Below, one piece after another: positions 8,113 to 16,510 of a DNA stretch of 36,975 bases. This DNA is from Actinomycetota bacterium (GTDB taxonomy: Bacteria; Actinomycetota; Thermoleophilia; Gaiellales; F1-60-MAGs149), in NCBI GenBank assembly GCA_009885805.1, contig VFJZ01000035.1, positions 74,107-111,081 on the forward strand, written 5' to 3'. Positions within the stretch are counted from its first letter, which is position 1, and each line of letters starts with the position of its first letter. Both the position numbers and the translations under genes were made by a program. The notes beneath the pieces were generated by a model. That model had not been told where the DNA came from, made no database searches, and saw nothing but the letters and a program-made list of their open reading frames with translations.

Positions 8113-8898
8113 ATGACGGGACGAGTCGAGGGCAAGATCTGCGTCGTCACGGGCGGCGCCGGATCGATCGGAGCGGCGACCGCGCGACGGCTGGCGGCGG
8201 AGGGCGGACGGGTCGCGATCGCCGATCTCGCGGCCGACGCGGCCGAGGCGGCGGCCGCCTCGATCCGCACCGACGGCGGTGAGGCGAGCGCTTACGGCGT
8301 CGACGTCACCGACCCCGCGGCGGTCGAGCGGCTGTACGCCGACGTCCACCACCGGTACGGACGAATCGATGTCTGCTTCAACAACGCCGGGGTGCTGCTG
8401 GAGGGCGACAGCGACCCAATCTCGACGCCGCTCGACCTCTGGTTGCGCGTCCTTCAGATCAACCAGACGAGCGTCTTCCTGTGCCTCAAGTACCAGCTGC
8501 CGTACCTGATCGAAGCGGGTGGCGGGTCGATCATCAACACCGCCTCGATGGTCGCGCTACAGGGCGCGGCGACCCCGCAGATCGCGTACGACGCGACGAA
8601 GGGCGCGATCGTGACGATCAGCCGCGACGTCGCGATCACCTATGCGCGGATGGGGATTCGTTGCAACGCGCTCTGCCCCGGACCCGTCGAGACGCCGCTC
8701 TACCAGACGATCTTCGGCGGCGACCCCGAGGCGCTGGCGCGGCGACTCGTCCACAACCCGATGGGGCGCGTCGGCAGGCCGGACGAGATCGCGAACGCCG
8801 TGCTGTACCTCGCGAGCGACGAGTCGAGTTGGACGACCGGCACGGCGTTCCTCGTCGACGGTGGCATCACGTACGCGTACACGACCCCCGAGTCCTAG
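8113..8898 (+). CDS. Short-chain dehydrogenase/reductase (classical SDR)
   Basis: A 261-residue NAD(P)-dependent oxidoreductase. The nucleotide motif is TGGAGSIG (residues 13-20), NNAG at 90-93, and the catalytic tetrad is N117, S145, Y159 (YDATK) and K163. The segment LCPGPVETPLYQ and the C-terminal ELASDESSWTTG-like end (here YLASDESSWTTGTAFLVDGG) are standard for FabG-type SDRs. Asp38 (IADLA) after the second strand favours NAD over NADP. The ATG at 8113 is chosen because a GGGGAG ribosome-binding sequence precedes it; the frame is open further upstream but that part is not SDR-like. Its last 32 bases overlap the convergent gene at 8867. Substrate unknown. Confidence 0.9.
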   Translation: MTGRVEGKICVVTGGAGSIGAATARRLAAEGGRVAIADLAADAAEAAAASIRTDGGEASAYGVDVTDPAAVERLYADVHHRYGRIDVCFNNAGVLLEGDSDPISTPLDLWLRVLQINQTSVFLCLKYQLPYLIEAGGGSIINTASMVALQGAATPQIAYDATKGAIVTISRDVAITYARMGIRCNALCPGPVETPLYQTIFGGDPEALARRLVHNPMGRVGRPDEIANAVLYLASDESSWTTGTAFLVDGGITYAYTTPES

Positions 8899-9451
8899 CC
8901 ACGATCGCCGCCGCCACGCACGACCCCGTGAACCCGAGTGCGAGATCACCCAGTGTGTCGGTGTAGGCCGTCGCGAACTCGTTCGCGTTGTCGCGGATGA
9001 ACGTCACGTACTCGGCGAGCTCCCAGATGATCGCGGTCGCTGCGCCGAACCCGGCCGTCAGCCCGAACAGCACCCAGCGATGCTGCAGGACGCGAGCGAA
9101 CAGCAGGCCGGCGCCAAGCGAGAGGATGCCCCAGTTGACGAGGTGGTTGAGGTCGTCCCACCAAGTGATGGCGTCGTACAGGTCGGCCGCGTTCCCGGCC
9201 ATGTCGATGGTGAACGGCAGGGCGAGGAGGAAGTCGACATCGTGCGGGTAGGCGGCGCCGCGGCGCCGGAAGACGAACGCGAAGACAAGCGGGACGAGCA
9301 CGATCGCGAGCGGGTAGGTGAGCGCCCGTCCCTCCATCGCCTTGCCCTGGTACTGCGGCCAGTCGGGGAAGAGCAGCGGCAGCGCCAGCAGGACGACGAG
9401 CGCGACTTTCACGGCGTAGTTCGCGCTGCGCACGCGTGAAGTCAAGCGCAT
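8867..9451 (-). CDS. Integral membrane protein, DUF2238/YjdF-like
   Basis: A 194-residue protein with about six hydrophobic helices (VKVALVVLLALPLLFPDW, PLAIVLVPLVFAFVF, LNHLVNWGILSLGAGLLF, FGLTAGFGAATAIIWELAEY, and DLALGFTGSCVAAAIVA). The motif WELAEY followed by YTDTLGDLALGFTGS is the conserved pair of the DUF2238/YjdF-type family as I remember it. Function is unknown. Its 3' end runs 32 bases into the convergent SDR gene, so the terminal residues TRGSCTRT are unlikely to be conserved. Confidence 0.72.
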   Translation of the reverse strand: MRLTSRVRSANYAVKVALVVLLALPLLFPDWPQYQGKAMEGRALTYPLAIVLVPLVFAFVFRRRGAAYPHDVDFLLALPFTIDMAGNAADLYDAITWWDDLNHLVNWGILSLGAGLLFARVLQHRWVLFGLTAGFGAATAIIWELAEYVTFIRDNANEFATAYTDTLGDLALGFTGSCVAAAIVARTRGSCTRT

Positions 9452-9500
9452 CCCGCGACGATCGGAGGCCCTCGCGTGGCACCCTGGTGCCGAAAACGTC

Positions 9501-9544
9501 CGGGGCCTGTCCCCACTGAATCGATTCAGTGGGGACAGGCCCCG
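9501..9544. repeat. 44-bp perfect palindrome (REP-like)
   Basis: Positions 9501-9522 are the exact reverse complement of 9523-9544, with the centre at CG. The outer arm is GGGGCCTGTCCCC and the inner arm ACTGAAT. It sits in the 142-base gap between the 8867 membrane protein and the dehydrogenase at 9594. The same GGGGCCTGTCCCC core recurs at 27344-27356, so it belongs to a dispersed family. A smaller dyad, GGCACC-CT-GGTGCC, lies at 9478-9491. Confidence 0.8.
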
Positions 9545-9554
9545 CCAACTGGCT

Positions 9555-9575
9555 GCGCGGGGTCAGGCCCCGCGC
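9555..9575. repeat. 8-bp GC stem around TCAGG, REP-like
   Basis: GCGCGGGG (9555-9562) and CCCCGCGC (9568-9575) flank TCAGG. The GGGGTCAGGCCCC core resembles the GGGGACAGGCCCC half of the palindrome 10 bases upstream, suggesting a second member of the same repeat family placed next to it. It lies 18 bases before the GTG of the next gene. Confidence 0.55.
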
Positions 9576-9593
9576 TGCTGCCAGAATGGCGCC

Positions 9594-10595
9594 GTGGTCC
9601 TCGCCGCTGCAGACGAGCTCGAACGGTTCGCGACTGCGGCACTCGAAGCGATCGGCATGGCGACCGACGACGCCGCCTACGCGGCGGGTGTCATCGTCGC
9701 CTCCGACCTCGCCGGGCACGAGTCACACGGCATGCGGCGGGTCCCGGAGTACGTCGAGCGTGCGGCGGACGGCCTCCTCGACGCCGGCGCTCGACCCGTG
9801 ATCGAACTCGATCTCGGCGCCCTCGTCCGTCTCGACGGGCGGCGCGCGCTCGGCCACATCGCCCTGCGCGACGTCACCGACCTCGCTGTCGAGCGCGCCC
9901 GGGCTCATGGCATCGCGGGGGTTGCCCTGCGCCAGGCCTCCCATGCCGGCCGCATCGCCGACTACTGCGCCCGCGGCGCCAAGGCGGGGATGGCGGTGCT
10001 GTTCTTCGTCAACGACTCCGGCGGCGGGCAGGACGTGGCGCCGTTCGGAGGCGATTCACCGCGCCTGGCGACGAACCCGATCGGCGCCGGCATCCCGCGC
10101 GCCCGGGAGCCGCACCTCGTCCTCGACATGTCGACGAGCGTCATCGCGAAGGGCCGCCTCACGGAGGAGCGCGACCGCGGAACCGCGATCCCGCCCGAGT
10201 GGCTCACGCCGGGCGGCGCGATCCGTCCCTCAGGCGCGCACAAGGGGACGGGACTCGCGCTTGTCGCCGAGGCGTTCGCCGGGGTCCTGACCGGCTCGGG
10301 CTCGGTAACGGCCGATCCGCCGGTCGACGACCAGGGCGTGCTCTGCATCGCGATCGACATCGCGCGCCTGCGGCCGCTCGACGAGTTCACGGCCGAGATG
10401 GAGCGAATGCTCGCCTACGTGCGCGACGTACCGCTGGAGGCCGGCCACGACGCCGTCCGCTTCCCCGGCGAGACCGGCGCGGCGATGACCGCGGAACGGC
10501 TGCGCACCGGCGTGCCGGTCCAGGACTTCACGTGGCGACGGCTCGCCGCGGTCGCAGGCGACCTCGGCATCGAGCCGCCCGAGCCGCTCAGCTGA
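9594..10595 (+). CDS. Ldh-family NAD(P)-dependent oxidoreductase (malate/L-lactate dehydrogenase 2 type)
   Basis: A 333-residue enzyme of the malate/L-sulfolactate/ureidoglycolate dehydrogenase family, unrelated to classical MDH. Family features are SDLAGHESHGMRRVPEYV near the N-terminus, RQASHAGRIADYC with the catalytic histidine, the cofactor loop FVNDSGGG, and FGGDSPRLATNPIG. The C-terminal GAHKGTGLALVAEAFAGVLTG is also canonical. It would oxidise a 2-hydroxy acid or a related alcohol. The GTG at 9594 is the first start in frame after two REP-like stems. It overlaps the convergent dehydrogenase at 10588 by eight bases. A catabolic partner role for the nearby GMC and BMC genes is possible but not shown. 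Confidence 0.88.
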   Translation: MVLAAADELERFATAALEAIGMATDDAAYAAGVIVASDLAGHESHGMRRVPEYVERAADGLLDAGARPVIELDLGALVRLDGRRALGHIALRDVTDLAVERARAHGIAGVALRQASHAGRIADYCARGAKAGMAVLFFVNDSGGGQDVAPFGGDSPRLATNPIGAGIPRAREPHLVLDMSTSVIAKGRLTEERDRGTAIPPEWLTPGGAIRPSGAHKGTGLALVAEAFAGVLTGSGSVTADPPVDDQGVLCIAIDIARLRPLDEFTAEMERMLAYVRDVPLEAGHDAVRFPGETGAAMTAERLRTGVPVQDFTWRRLAAVAGDLGIEPPEPLS

Positions 10596-11592
10596 CCTCG
10601 AGCACGATGTTGCCGAACCGCTCCGGCTCGTCCAGCCGCCGGAACGCATCGGCCGTCCGCTGCAGGGGCACGACGACGTCGATCACCGGGCGCCAGGCAT
10701 CGGTCGCAACGTGATCGAGCAGCGACGCGAACTCACGCGGGCTGCCCAGGGTCGTGCCGTGGATCGACAACTGCCCCCAGTAGACGCGGCCGACGTCCAC
10801 GGTCGCGACATCGCCGGCGGTGTCGCCGAAGTTGACGAGCGTCCCACCGTCGCGCAGCGCCTTCAGGATGCCGGGCCAGGACGCCGCGCCGGCCGAGTCG
10901 ATCGCGACATCGACGCCGCCCGAGGCGACGGCGCGAATCACGTCCGGCCAGCCCTCGTCGCGCCAGTCGGCGCCACCCGACGCACCCAGTTCGAGACAGC
11001 GCTGCAACTTCTCCTCGCTCGACGTCGTGACGAGGACGCGCGCACCGAGCGCTGCCGCGATCTGGATTGCAGCCGTGCCCGTGCCAGCGGCCGCGCCGGT
11101 GACGAGGACCGACGTCCCCGGCCCGACACCGCCGCGCGTCGTCAGCGCCCGCCACGCCGTGAGACAGGCGATCCCGAGGCAGGCGGCCTCGCTCCACGTC
11201 AGGTGCGACGGCTTCGGGAACAGGCATTCGGCCGGCACCACGACCTGCTCGGCGAACACGCCCTGCCGCGGGACGCCGAAGATCTCGAATTCCGGCCCCG
11301 GCGCGTCGTCGTGCGACCCCCAGCCCGTCGCCGGGTAGACGATCACCTCGTCGCCGACGGCGCAACGCGTGACGCCCGCACCAACCGCGCGGACGACGCC
11401 GGCAGCATCGGAGCCGAGGATCCCCGGCGCGAACGCCCGCGCCGGGTTCCGCATGATCCACCAGTCGCGCCGGTTCAGGACCGCCGTACGCACGTCCAGC
11501 ACCACCTCGCCCGGACCCGCGACCGGATCGGGCCACTCGCCGTACTCGATGGTGGACGCATCGCCGTGCGCCCGGAGGATCGCTGCCTTCAT
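10588..11592 (-). CDS. MDR-superfamily zinc-type alcohol dehydrogenase / quinone oxidoreductase
   Basis: A 334-residue NAD(P)H-dependent oxidoreductase with a GroES-like N-terminal domain (MKAAILRAHGDASTIEYGEW; GSDAAGVVRAVGAGVTRCAVGDEV) and a Rossmann domain (VLVTGAAAGTGTAAIQIAAAL). The ASGGADWRDEGWPD and AIDSAGAASWPGILKALRDG stretches are typical. The usual catalytic zinc cysteine is replaced by N (VLNRRDWW), so it is more like a quinone oxidoreductase or a zinc-independent member. The start ATG at 11592 lies 11 bases from the divergent GMC gene, so the two share a very short promoter region. Confidence 0.88.
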   Translation of the reverse strand: MKAAILRAHGDASTIEYGEWPDPVAGPGEVVLDVRTAVLNRRDWWIMRNPARAFAPGILGSDAAGVVRAVGAGVTRCAVGDEVIVYPATGWGSHDDAPGPEFEIFGVPRQGVFAEQVVVPAECLFPKPSHLTWSEAACLGIACLTAWRALTTRGGVGPGTSVLVTGAAAGTGTAAIQIAAALGARVLVTTSSEEKLQRCLELGASGGADWRDEGWPDVIRAVASGGVDVAIDSAGAASWPGILKALRDGGTLVNFGDTAGDVATVDVGRVYWGQLSIHGTTLGSPREFASLLDHVATDAWRPVIDVVVPLQRTADAFRRLDEPERFGNIVLEVS

Positions 11593-11603
11593 GATGCGGA
11601 ACC

Positions 11604-12968
11604 ATGCCGCAGATCCTCGCCACCGCCGACGCCTGTATCGTCGGTGCCGGCGCCGCCGGCTGCGTCCTCGCGAACCGCCTGTCCGCCGAGGAGAGCCGGC
11701 GCGTCGTGCTGATCGAGGCCGGGCCGGACTACGGGCCGGTGTCCCCCACGACGTGGCCGGCCGACCTCCTCGACGCCGCGGACTGCGCTACCTCGCACGA
11801 CTGGGGCTATGGCGTCGACACCTGCGCCCGCGTCGTCGGCGGCTGCTCCGCGCACAACGGCTGTCTCGTCATATGGGGAACCCCGGCCTGCTACGACGCG
11901 TGGGCGGCGGCGACCGGCGACGCGGCGTTCGGCTTCGCCGCGATGGCACCGCGCCTCGCCGCCGCGCAACGCCAGATTCGCACGCGGGCGTTCGCGCCAG
12001 ACGAGGTCGGCGCGTTCTCCCGTCGCGCGCTCGACGGCTGGGCGGCGCTCGGCGAACCGGTGCTCGAAGACATCAACGCCCCTGACGCCCCGCGCGGCGC
12101 CGGGCTGATCCCCGTGAACCGAGTCGGGCGGACACGCTGGTCGGCCGCCGCGGCCTACCTCGACCCGGCCCGCGACCGGCCGAACCTGACGATTATCGCC
12201 GACGCGCTCGCCACTCGGATCGTCACGCGCGGCGGCCGCGCGATCGGCGTCGACACCGACCGCGGCCGCGTCGAGGCGCCGCTCGTCGTCCTCACCGCCG
12301 GCGCCTACGGCACGCCGGCCCTGCTCCTGCGCAGCGGCATCGGCCCCGCGGCGGACCTCGCCGCCCTCGGCATTCCCGTCGTCGCCGCCAACGCCGAGGT
12401 CGGCCGCGGTCTCGAGGACCACCCGGCCCGCCACGTCCGCCTGCCACTGGACGACGACCTCGCCGCGGACCTCGCGGCCGACGACGCGCGCGGCATCCTC
12501 ACGCACGTCCAGGCGCTGCTGAAGACGCCCTCGTTTCAACTGCTGCCGAACACCGGCTGGCCGTCGGGCGGCGGCCACGCGATCTCGCTGATCCCCGTCG
12601 TCCTCGGCGCCGCGATGCGCGGGTCAGTCACGCTCCGCTCGCCCGACCCCACGGCACCGCCCGTGATCCGTCGCGCGCCGACGCCCGCCGATCTCGTCAC
12701 CCTCGCCGACGGCGCGGACGCCGCGTACGCGCTCGCGGCGACAATCACGGCGCGCCGCGCGGTCGCCGCCGACGACGTGTTCACGCTCTACCACCCGGCG
12801 TCGACGTGCCGGATCGGTGTCGTCGCCGACACCAGCGGTCGCGTGCATGGCGTCGAGGGAATCCACGTCGCCGACGCCTCCGCGATGCCGATGCTGCCGC
12901 GCGCGAACACGCATCTGAGCACGCTCGCGCTCGCCGGCCTGCTCGCGGAACGGATTCTCACGATCTGA
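11604..12968 (+). CDS. GMC-family FAD-dependent alcohol oxidoreductase
   Basis: A 454-residue flavoprotein of the glucose-methanol-choline group, which oxidises alcohols to aldehydes. It shows the dinucleotide motif VGAGAAG (13-19) with LIEAGPDYG, the GMC signature VGGCSAHNGCLVIWG, and TAGAYGTPALLLRSGIGP. Near the C-terminus come YHPASTCRIG with the catalytic histidine and VADASAMPMLPRANTHLSTL. At 454 residues it is shorter than many family members (500-560), mainly in the middle. It is followed 15 bases later by the PucR-type regulator on the same strand. It may act on an alcohol connected with the amine pathway described here, but the substrate is not known. Confidence 0.88.
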   Translation: MPQILATADACIVGAGAAGCVLANRLSAEESRRVVLIEAGPDYGPVSPTTWPADLLDAADCATSHDWGYGVDTCARVVGGCSAHNGCLVIWGTPACYDAWAAATGDAAFGFAAMAPRLAAAQRQIRTRAFAPDEVGAFSRRALDGWAALGEPVLEDINAPDAPRGAGLIPVNRVGRTRWSAAAAYLDPARDRPNLTIIADALATRIVTRGGRAIGVDTDRGRVEAPLVVLTAGAYGTPALLLRSGIGPAADLAALGIPVVAANAEVGRGLEDHPARHVRLPLDDDLAADLAADDARGILTHVQALLKTPSFQLLPNTGWPSGGGHAISLIPVVLGAAMRGSVTLRSPDPTAPPVIRRAPTPADLVTLADGADAAYALAATITARRAVAADDVFTLYHPASTCRIGVVADTSGRVHGVEGIHVADASAMPMLPRANTHLSTLALAGLLAERILTI

Positions 12969-12975
12969 CCGATAC

Positions 12976-12990
12976 TGTGCATCGTGCACG
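12976..12990 (+). promoter_or_regulatory. Candidate operator TGTGCA-N3-TGCAC at the regulator's own start
   Basis: TGTGCATCGTGCACG: dyad arms matching 5 of 6 around three bases. The GTG start of the regulator (12984) lies inside it. A -10-like TACTGT (12973-12978) is five bases before that GTG, so the site overlaps both promoter and a leaderless start, which suits autoregulation. The same dyad occurs at 23401 and 30543. Confidence 0.6.
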
Positions 12991-14708
12991 CCTCCCGGCC
13001 AGCTTCGGACGCCCTGCTGACGCTGGTACGGCGGATGATCTCGGCGGCCGGCGTCGACGAGGTCCTGGCCGAGGCGGTGCGCCTGATCGCACAGTTGACC
13101 GGCGCTGCAGGGGCGCTCGTCTACCTGCTCGACGAGGACGGCGAGCGGCTCACCGTCCGCGCCGGCGTCGAGGGCTACGAGGATGCTATCGGCCGCTTCT
13201 CTCTCGAGGTCGGCGCCGGCCTCACCGGCTGGACGGCGCTCAACCGCGCGCCCGCGTTCGTCCGCGACAACCCACGCGAGGATCCGCGCTACCTGTACGT
13301 GCCGGAACTGAACGACGAACGGTTCCAGTCGGCGCTCACCTACCCGCTGATCGCGCCGAGTGACCGGCTGGTCGGAGTGGTCACGCTGCACACCGTCGCG
13401 CCGCGCGAGTTCACCGAGGACGACCTCACGCTGGTCGCGCCGATCGCCTCGCTCGTCGCCGCCGCCGTCGAAACGGCGCAGCTGCACGAGGAGCGCCGCC
13501 GGCAACTCGACGCCGTTCGCGCGCTGGCGAAGGCGGTGGGCGATCCCGCCTCCCCGGCCGGGCGCCGCCGCGCGCTGCACGGGCTGGCCGGTGCCGCGCG
13601 CAGCCTGCTGGGCGCCGACGCCGTCCTGGTGGCGACGCGCGACGAGCGGGGCCGCTACGGGCTCGGCGCCGTCGCCGGTGAGTGGAAGCGCGCCGAGCGG
13701 GTAACGGATGCGGCACTGCTCGAACCACTTGCGGCCAGAACGCGGACACTGCGCCGCGCGAGGCACGCGGAGATCCTGGGCGGCGTCGCTGGCGCGACCA
13801 CCGGCGTCGCGATTCCGCTCGCGGCCGGAGGGGAGGCGCTCGGTCTGCTGCTCGCGGCGGGCCGCCAGTCCCCGTCGCCCGCCACCCTCGACGTGCTGCA
13901 GGCGCTCGCGGCGACGGCCGCGCAGGTGCTTCTGAACGCGCGTCTGATCGACCAGGCGGCCGGCCGCAACGCGGAGCGCGATGTCCTCGACGCGCTGGCC
14001 GCCGGCGACGAGCCGGAATCGGTGCTGGCGGCGCGGGCGCGCCGTGTCGGGGTCGACCTCGAACACGCGCACGTGGCGCTGGCGATCGCCGCGGACGAGA
14101 GCGGCCGGGATCCCGAGACGACGCTCGTACGGCTGCGCGAGGAGCTGCTCGGCGCGTTCCCCGGCTCGGCGTGCGCCGTGCGCGGCCTGCAGGCGACCGC
14201 GCTGCTGAGGGCGCGCGACGCGGACGGTCTTACCGACCGTCTCGCGCGCGCCGCGGACGGGCAGGCGGCGATCGGCGTCGGCCGCCCACGCGTCGGCGCC
14301 CTGTCCCAGGCCGACGGCTTCGCAGAGTCAGCGCAGGCGCTGCAGATGGGCCGCGCCGTTCACGGACCCGCCGCCGTCACCCGCTTCGAGGACCTCGGCG
14401 TGCAGCGCTACCTGTGGGCGCTCGCACAGGAGCCGGCGCGTGACGTGTGGCAGGAGCGCCTCGAGCGACTCCGCGCCCACGACGGCGAGCACGGCTCACA
14501 ACTGTTCGAGACCGTCGAGCGCTACCTGGAGTGCGCCGGCAACCGCAAGGACGCGGCGGCCGCCCTGTACGTCCACCGCAACACCCTGCGGCAACGGTTC
14601 GACCGCATCCGCCGCGTCGCCCAGATCGACCTCGACGACCCCTCCGTGCTGTTCGACCTGCAGGTGGCGCTGCGGATCGTGCGTTATCGGCAGGCGGCGG
14701 CTGGCTGA
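12984..14708 (+). CDS. GAF-domain PucR/CdaR-type transcriptional regulator
   Basis: A 574-residue cytosolic regulator. A GAF sensor domain covers about residues 20-165 (GAGLTGWTALNRAPAFVRDN; EFTEDDLTLVAPIASLVAAA), and a second, weaker GAF-like region about 195-320 (GVAIPLAAGGEALGLLLAAG). A CdaR/GGDEF-like middle domain spans about 350-475. The C-terminal PucR helix-turn-helix is at about 511-563 (YLECAGNRKDAAAALYVHRN, then TLRQRFDRIRRV). Proteins of this plan often activate amine, purine or sugar-acid catabolic operons. Its GTG start lies in a TGTGCA-N3-TGCAC dyad that recurs upstream of the BMC and GlxBCD operons, so I infer that it controls both. The ligand is unknown. Confidence 0.88.
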   Translation: MHASRPASDALLTLVRRMISAAGVDEVLAEAVRLIAQLTGAAGALVYLLDEDGERLTVRAGVEGYEDAIGRFSLEVGAGLTGWTALNRAPAFVRDNPREDPRYLYVPELNDERFQSALTYPLIAPSDRLVGVVTLHTVAPREFTEDDLTLVAPIASLVAAAVETAQLHEERRRQLDAVRALAKAVGDPASPAGRRRALHGLAGAARSLLGADAVLVATRDERGRYGLGAVAGEWKRAERVTDAALLEPLAARTRTLRRARHAEILGGVAGATTGVAIPLAAGGEALGLLLAAGRQSPSPATLDVLQALAATAAQVLLNARLIDQAAGRNAERDVLDALAAGDEPESVLAARARRVGVDLEHAHVALAIAADESGRDPETTLVRLREELLGAFPGSACAVRGLQATALLRARDADGLTDRLARAADGQAAIGVGRPRVGALSQADGFAESAQALQMGRAVHGPAAVTRFEDLGVQRYLWALAQEPARDVWQERLERLRAHDGEHGSQLFETVERYLECAGNRKDAAAALYVHRNTLRQRFDRIRRVAQIDLDDPSVLFDLQVALRIVRYRQAAAG

Positions 14709-14718
14709 TCGATTCTCG

Positions 14719-14743
14719 AACATGCGCTGCTGCATGTTAGTAT
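14719..14743 (+). promoter_or_regulatory. Leaderless promoter and operator-like dyad of the first vapBC pair
   Basis: AACATGC (14719-14725) and GCATGTT (14732-14738) form a 7-bp dyad around six bases. It abuts the -10 box TAGTAT (14738-14743), which stands six bases before the ATG at 14750. The layout suits autorepression by the antitoxin. No Shine-Dalgarno sequence is present. Confidence 0.6.
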
Positions 14744-14749
14744 GCGTCT

Positions 14750-14989
14750 ATGCCGAAGACAGTGCAGATTCGCGATCTCGCCGACGACATCTACGCGACG
14801 ATGCGGCAGCGTGCCGCCACCGCGGGCCTCGGCCTACCGGAGTACCTTCGCCGCGAACTCACGCGCCTGGCCGAGCGAGCCGACCCGGCCGAAGCGCTTC
14901 GTCGACAGCGCGCCCTCGTCGCTTCGTCCGACCGCGGGCCCACCCGCGAGCAGATTCTCGCTGCGCTGCACGATGAGCGCCGACCGTGA
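14750..14989 (+). CDS. FitA/VapB-like antitoxin
   Basis: A 79-residue protein. The N-terminus (PKTVQIRDLADDIYATMRQR) is a ribbon-helix-helix DNA-binding segment of the FitA type (...QIRDLPDDVYRALRRRAA). LPEYLRRELTRLAER completes the fold, and the flexible C-terminus (PTREQILAALHDERRP) would wrap the toxin. Its TGA overlaps the toxin's GTG by four bases. It would neutralise the PIN protein and repress its own promoter at the dyad 14719-14738. Confidence 0.85.
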   Translation: MPKTVQIRDLADDIYATMRQRAATAGLGLPEYLRRELTRLAERADPAEALRRQRALVASSDRGPTREQILAALHDERRP

Positions 14990-15384
14990 GAGAGGTCGTC
15001 GCCGACGCCTCGATCCTCGTCGACGTGCTCGTCGCACGCTCGCCGACCGCGCTCACAGCCCTGGACGATGCGGTCATCCACGCCCCGCACCTGATCGACG
15101 TCGCGGTGCTGCAGGCGCTCCGCCGTTTGCACCGAGCAGGAACGATCGAACACGCGGTCGCAGTCGGGGCACGCGCCGCCCTGCTCGATGTCGTCACGCA
15201 CCGCTACCCCCACGACGTGCTCCTCGACCGGGTCTGGGAGCTCCGCGCCAACCTGACCGCCTACGACGCCACCTACGTGGCACTGGCCGAGGTGCTCGGA
15301 CTCTCACTCCTCACGTGCGACCGACGCATCGCATCGGCTCCCGGGCTGGGGTGTTCGGTCGAAGTGTCTGAACCGCAGTCTTAG
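14986..15384 (+). CDS. VapC-type PIN-domain toxin, one catalytic acid apparently missing
   Basis: A 132-residue PIN-domain protein, normally a magnesium-dependent ribonuclease that cuts tRNA or rRNA. Asp7 (VADASILVDVL), the third acid (LTAYDATYVALAEVLG) and the fourth (LLTCDRRIA) are present. At the second position, normally glutamate in the pattern HL.dvEvlnaLRR, this protein reads HLIDVAVLQALRR, with alanine. Loss of that metal ligand usually weakens or abolishes nuclease activity, so this copy may be inactive. GTG overlaps the antitoxin TGA. The TAG stop overlaps the stop of the convergent MFS pseudogene. Confidence 0.83.
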   Translation: MREVVADASILVDVLVARSPTALTALDDAVIHAPHLIDVAVLQALRRLHRAGTIEHAVAVGARAALLDVVTHRYPHDVLLDRVWELRANLTAYDATYVALAEVLGLSLLTCDRRIASAPGLGCSVEVSEPQS

Positions 15385-16504
15385 CGGTCTGTACGTGGCG
15401 GCGGCCTGAGTTCGTCCATGCTCGGCGCACGGCGAATCGACGGGCTCAGGGATCCCCAGACCGCAAGGACCAACGCGACGCCGGCGAACGCGGCAACCGT
15501 GACCCGGGAAGACGTCACGCCGAGCAGGACCCCGGCAGCGAGCGGCCCGAATGGCGTGAGAAGGGCGGCGAGCGTCGCCCGCACGCCCTCGACGCGTCCA
15601 ATCAGGTGGGGCGGTCTGATCGCGAGCCGGTAGCCGGTCACGACGGAGTCGGACACCGGGATCAGGAGCCCGCAGGGAATCATCGCGGCGATCAGGACCA
15701 CCGCGCGCGGCTCGGCGACGAACGCGCCGCAGCCGAGCCACGCCCAGAGTTCAAGCAGTAGGTTCGTCCGCGTCGAGAGCCGTCGGCGGACCACCGGCGA
15801 GACGAGTGACCCGACAAGGATCGAAGCGCCGAAGACCGAGAGCAGCAGGCCGATCTCTGCACCCGGCAGCCCGTCACGCCGTGCCTGGACAACGACGATG
15901 AGCAGGAGGGCCGGCCCGAGGAAGTTGCCGAGTGCCCTGAGGAGCGCGCACGTGCGCAGGAAGGCGTTGCGCCAGAGGAACCAGAAGCCGTCGGCGACCT
16001 CCGACCGCAGGCTCGCGCGATCGGTCTCGCGGACACCCTGGAACGGTGTCTTCAAGAGCGTCAGCGAGAGCGCGGAGATCGCGTGGGTGACGGCGTCCAC
16101 GATGAACGGCACCGCACGGCCGATTGCGAACAGGGCGCCACCGATCGGCGGCCCGGCGAGCTGCACTGCCGCGTGTCTCGCCTCCTGGATCCCGGCCGCG
16201 GCGGGCAACTGTGAGCGCGGCACGATCGACTGCAGCACTCCAGCCGCGGCCGGCACCGAAGAACACCCCGCCCGCTCCCTCGACGAAAGCCACAGCTACG
16301 ACGTGCCAGAAGCTGAGCCGGTCGGCGACGAGGGCGACACCGAGGCTGCCGATCGCCGCTGCCCGCGTCAAGTCGGTCGCGATCATCAGGTGCTTCCGGT
16401 TCACGCGATCGACGCCATCTGCGAGCCGCCCGCGGACAGCAGCTGGCCGACCTGCAAGATGACGAAGTCGCGGTTCCGGTGGAGCTGGACAGTGGCCTCG
16501 GCCG
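15381..16504 (-). pseudogene. MFS transporter pseudogene (MFS_3/enterobactin-exporter-like)
   Basis: Three pieces of one major-facilitator protein lie in different frames. The first, from about 16504, reads RNRDFVILQVGQLLSAGGSQ then MASIA-stop, the start of helix 1. It jumps to VDRVNRKHLMIATDLTRAAA in another frame, so about 35-40 residues between helices 1 and 2 are missing. That frame runs to GVFFGAG near 16260, where one extra base (GGTGCCG) shifts the reading into the long last piece (from the GTG at 16256: VPAAAGVLQSIVPRSQLPAA and onward). The last piece has helices 5-12 intact. With a deletion and a frameshift it cannot make a full transporter. It lies just after the BMC operon. Confidence 0.8.
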
Positions 16505-16510
16505 GGGGCG

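Noticed and set aside
9501-9544. Intrinsic terminator or attachment site
   Set aside because: There is no T-tract and no integrase nearby; perfect symmetry and recurrence of the core at 27344 fit a REP element better.
12624-14072. Minus-strand frame of 482 codons across the GMC end and the regulator
   Set aside because: It is antisense to two well-recognised genes and shows no motif; composition is Arg-rich as in other GC shadows.
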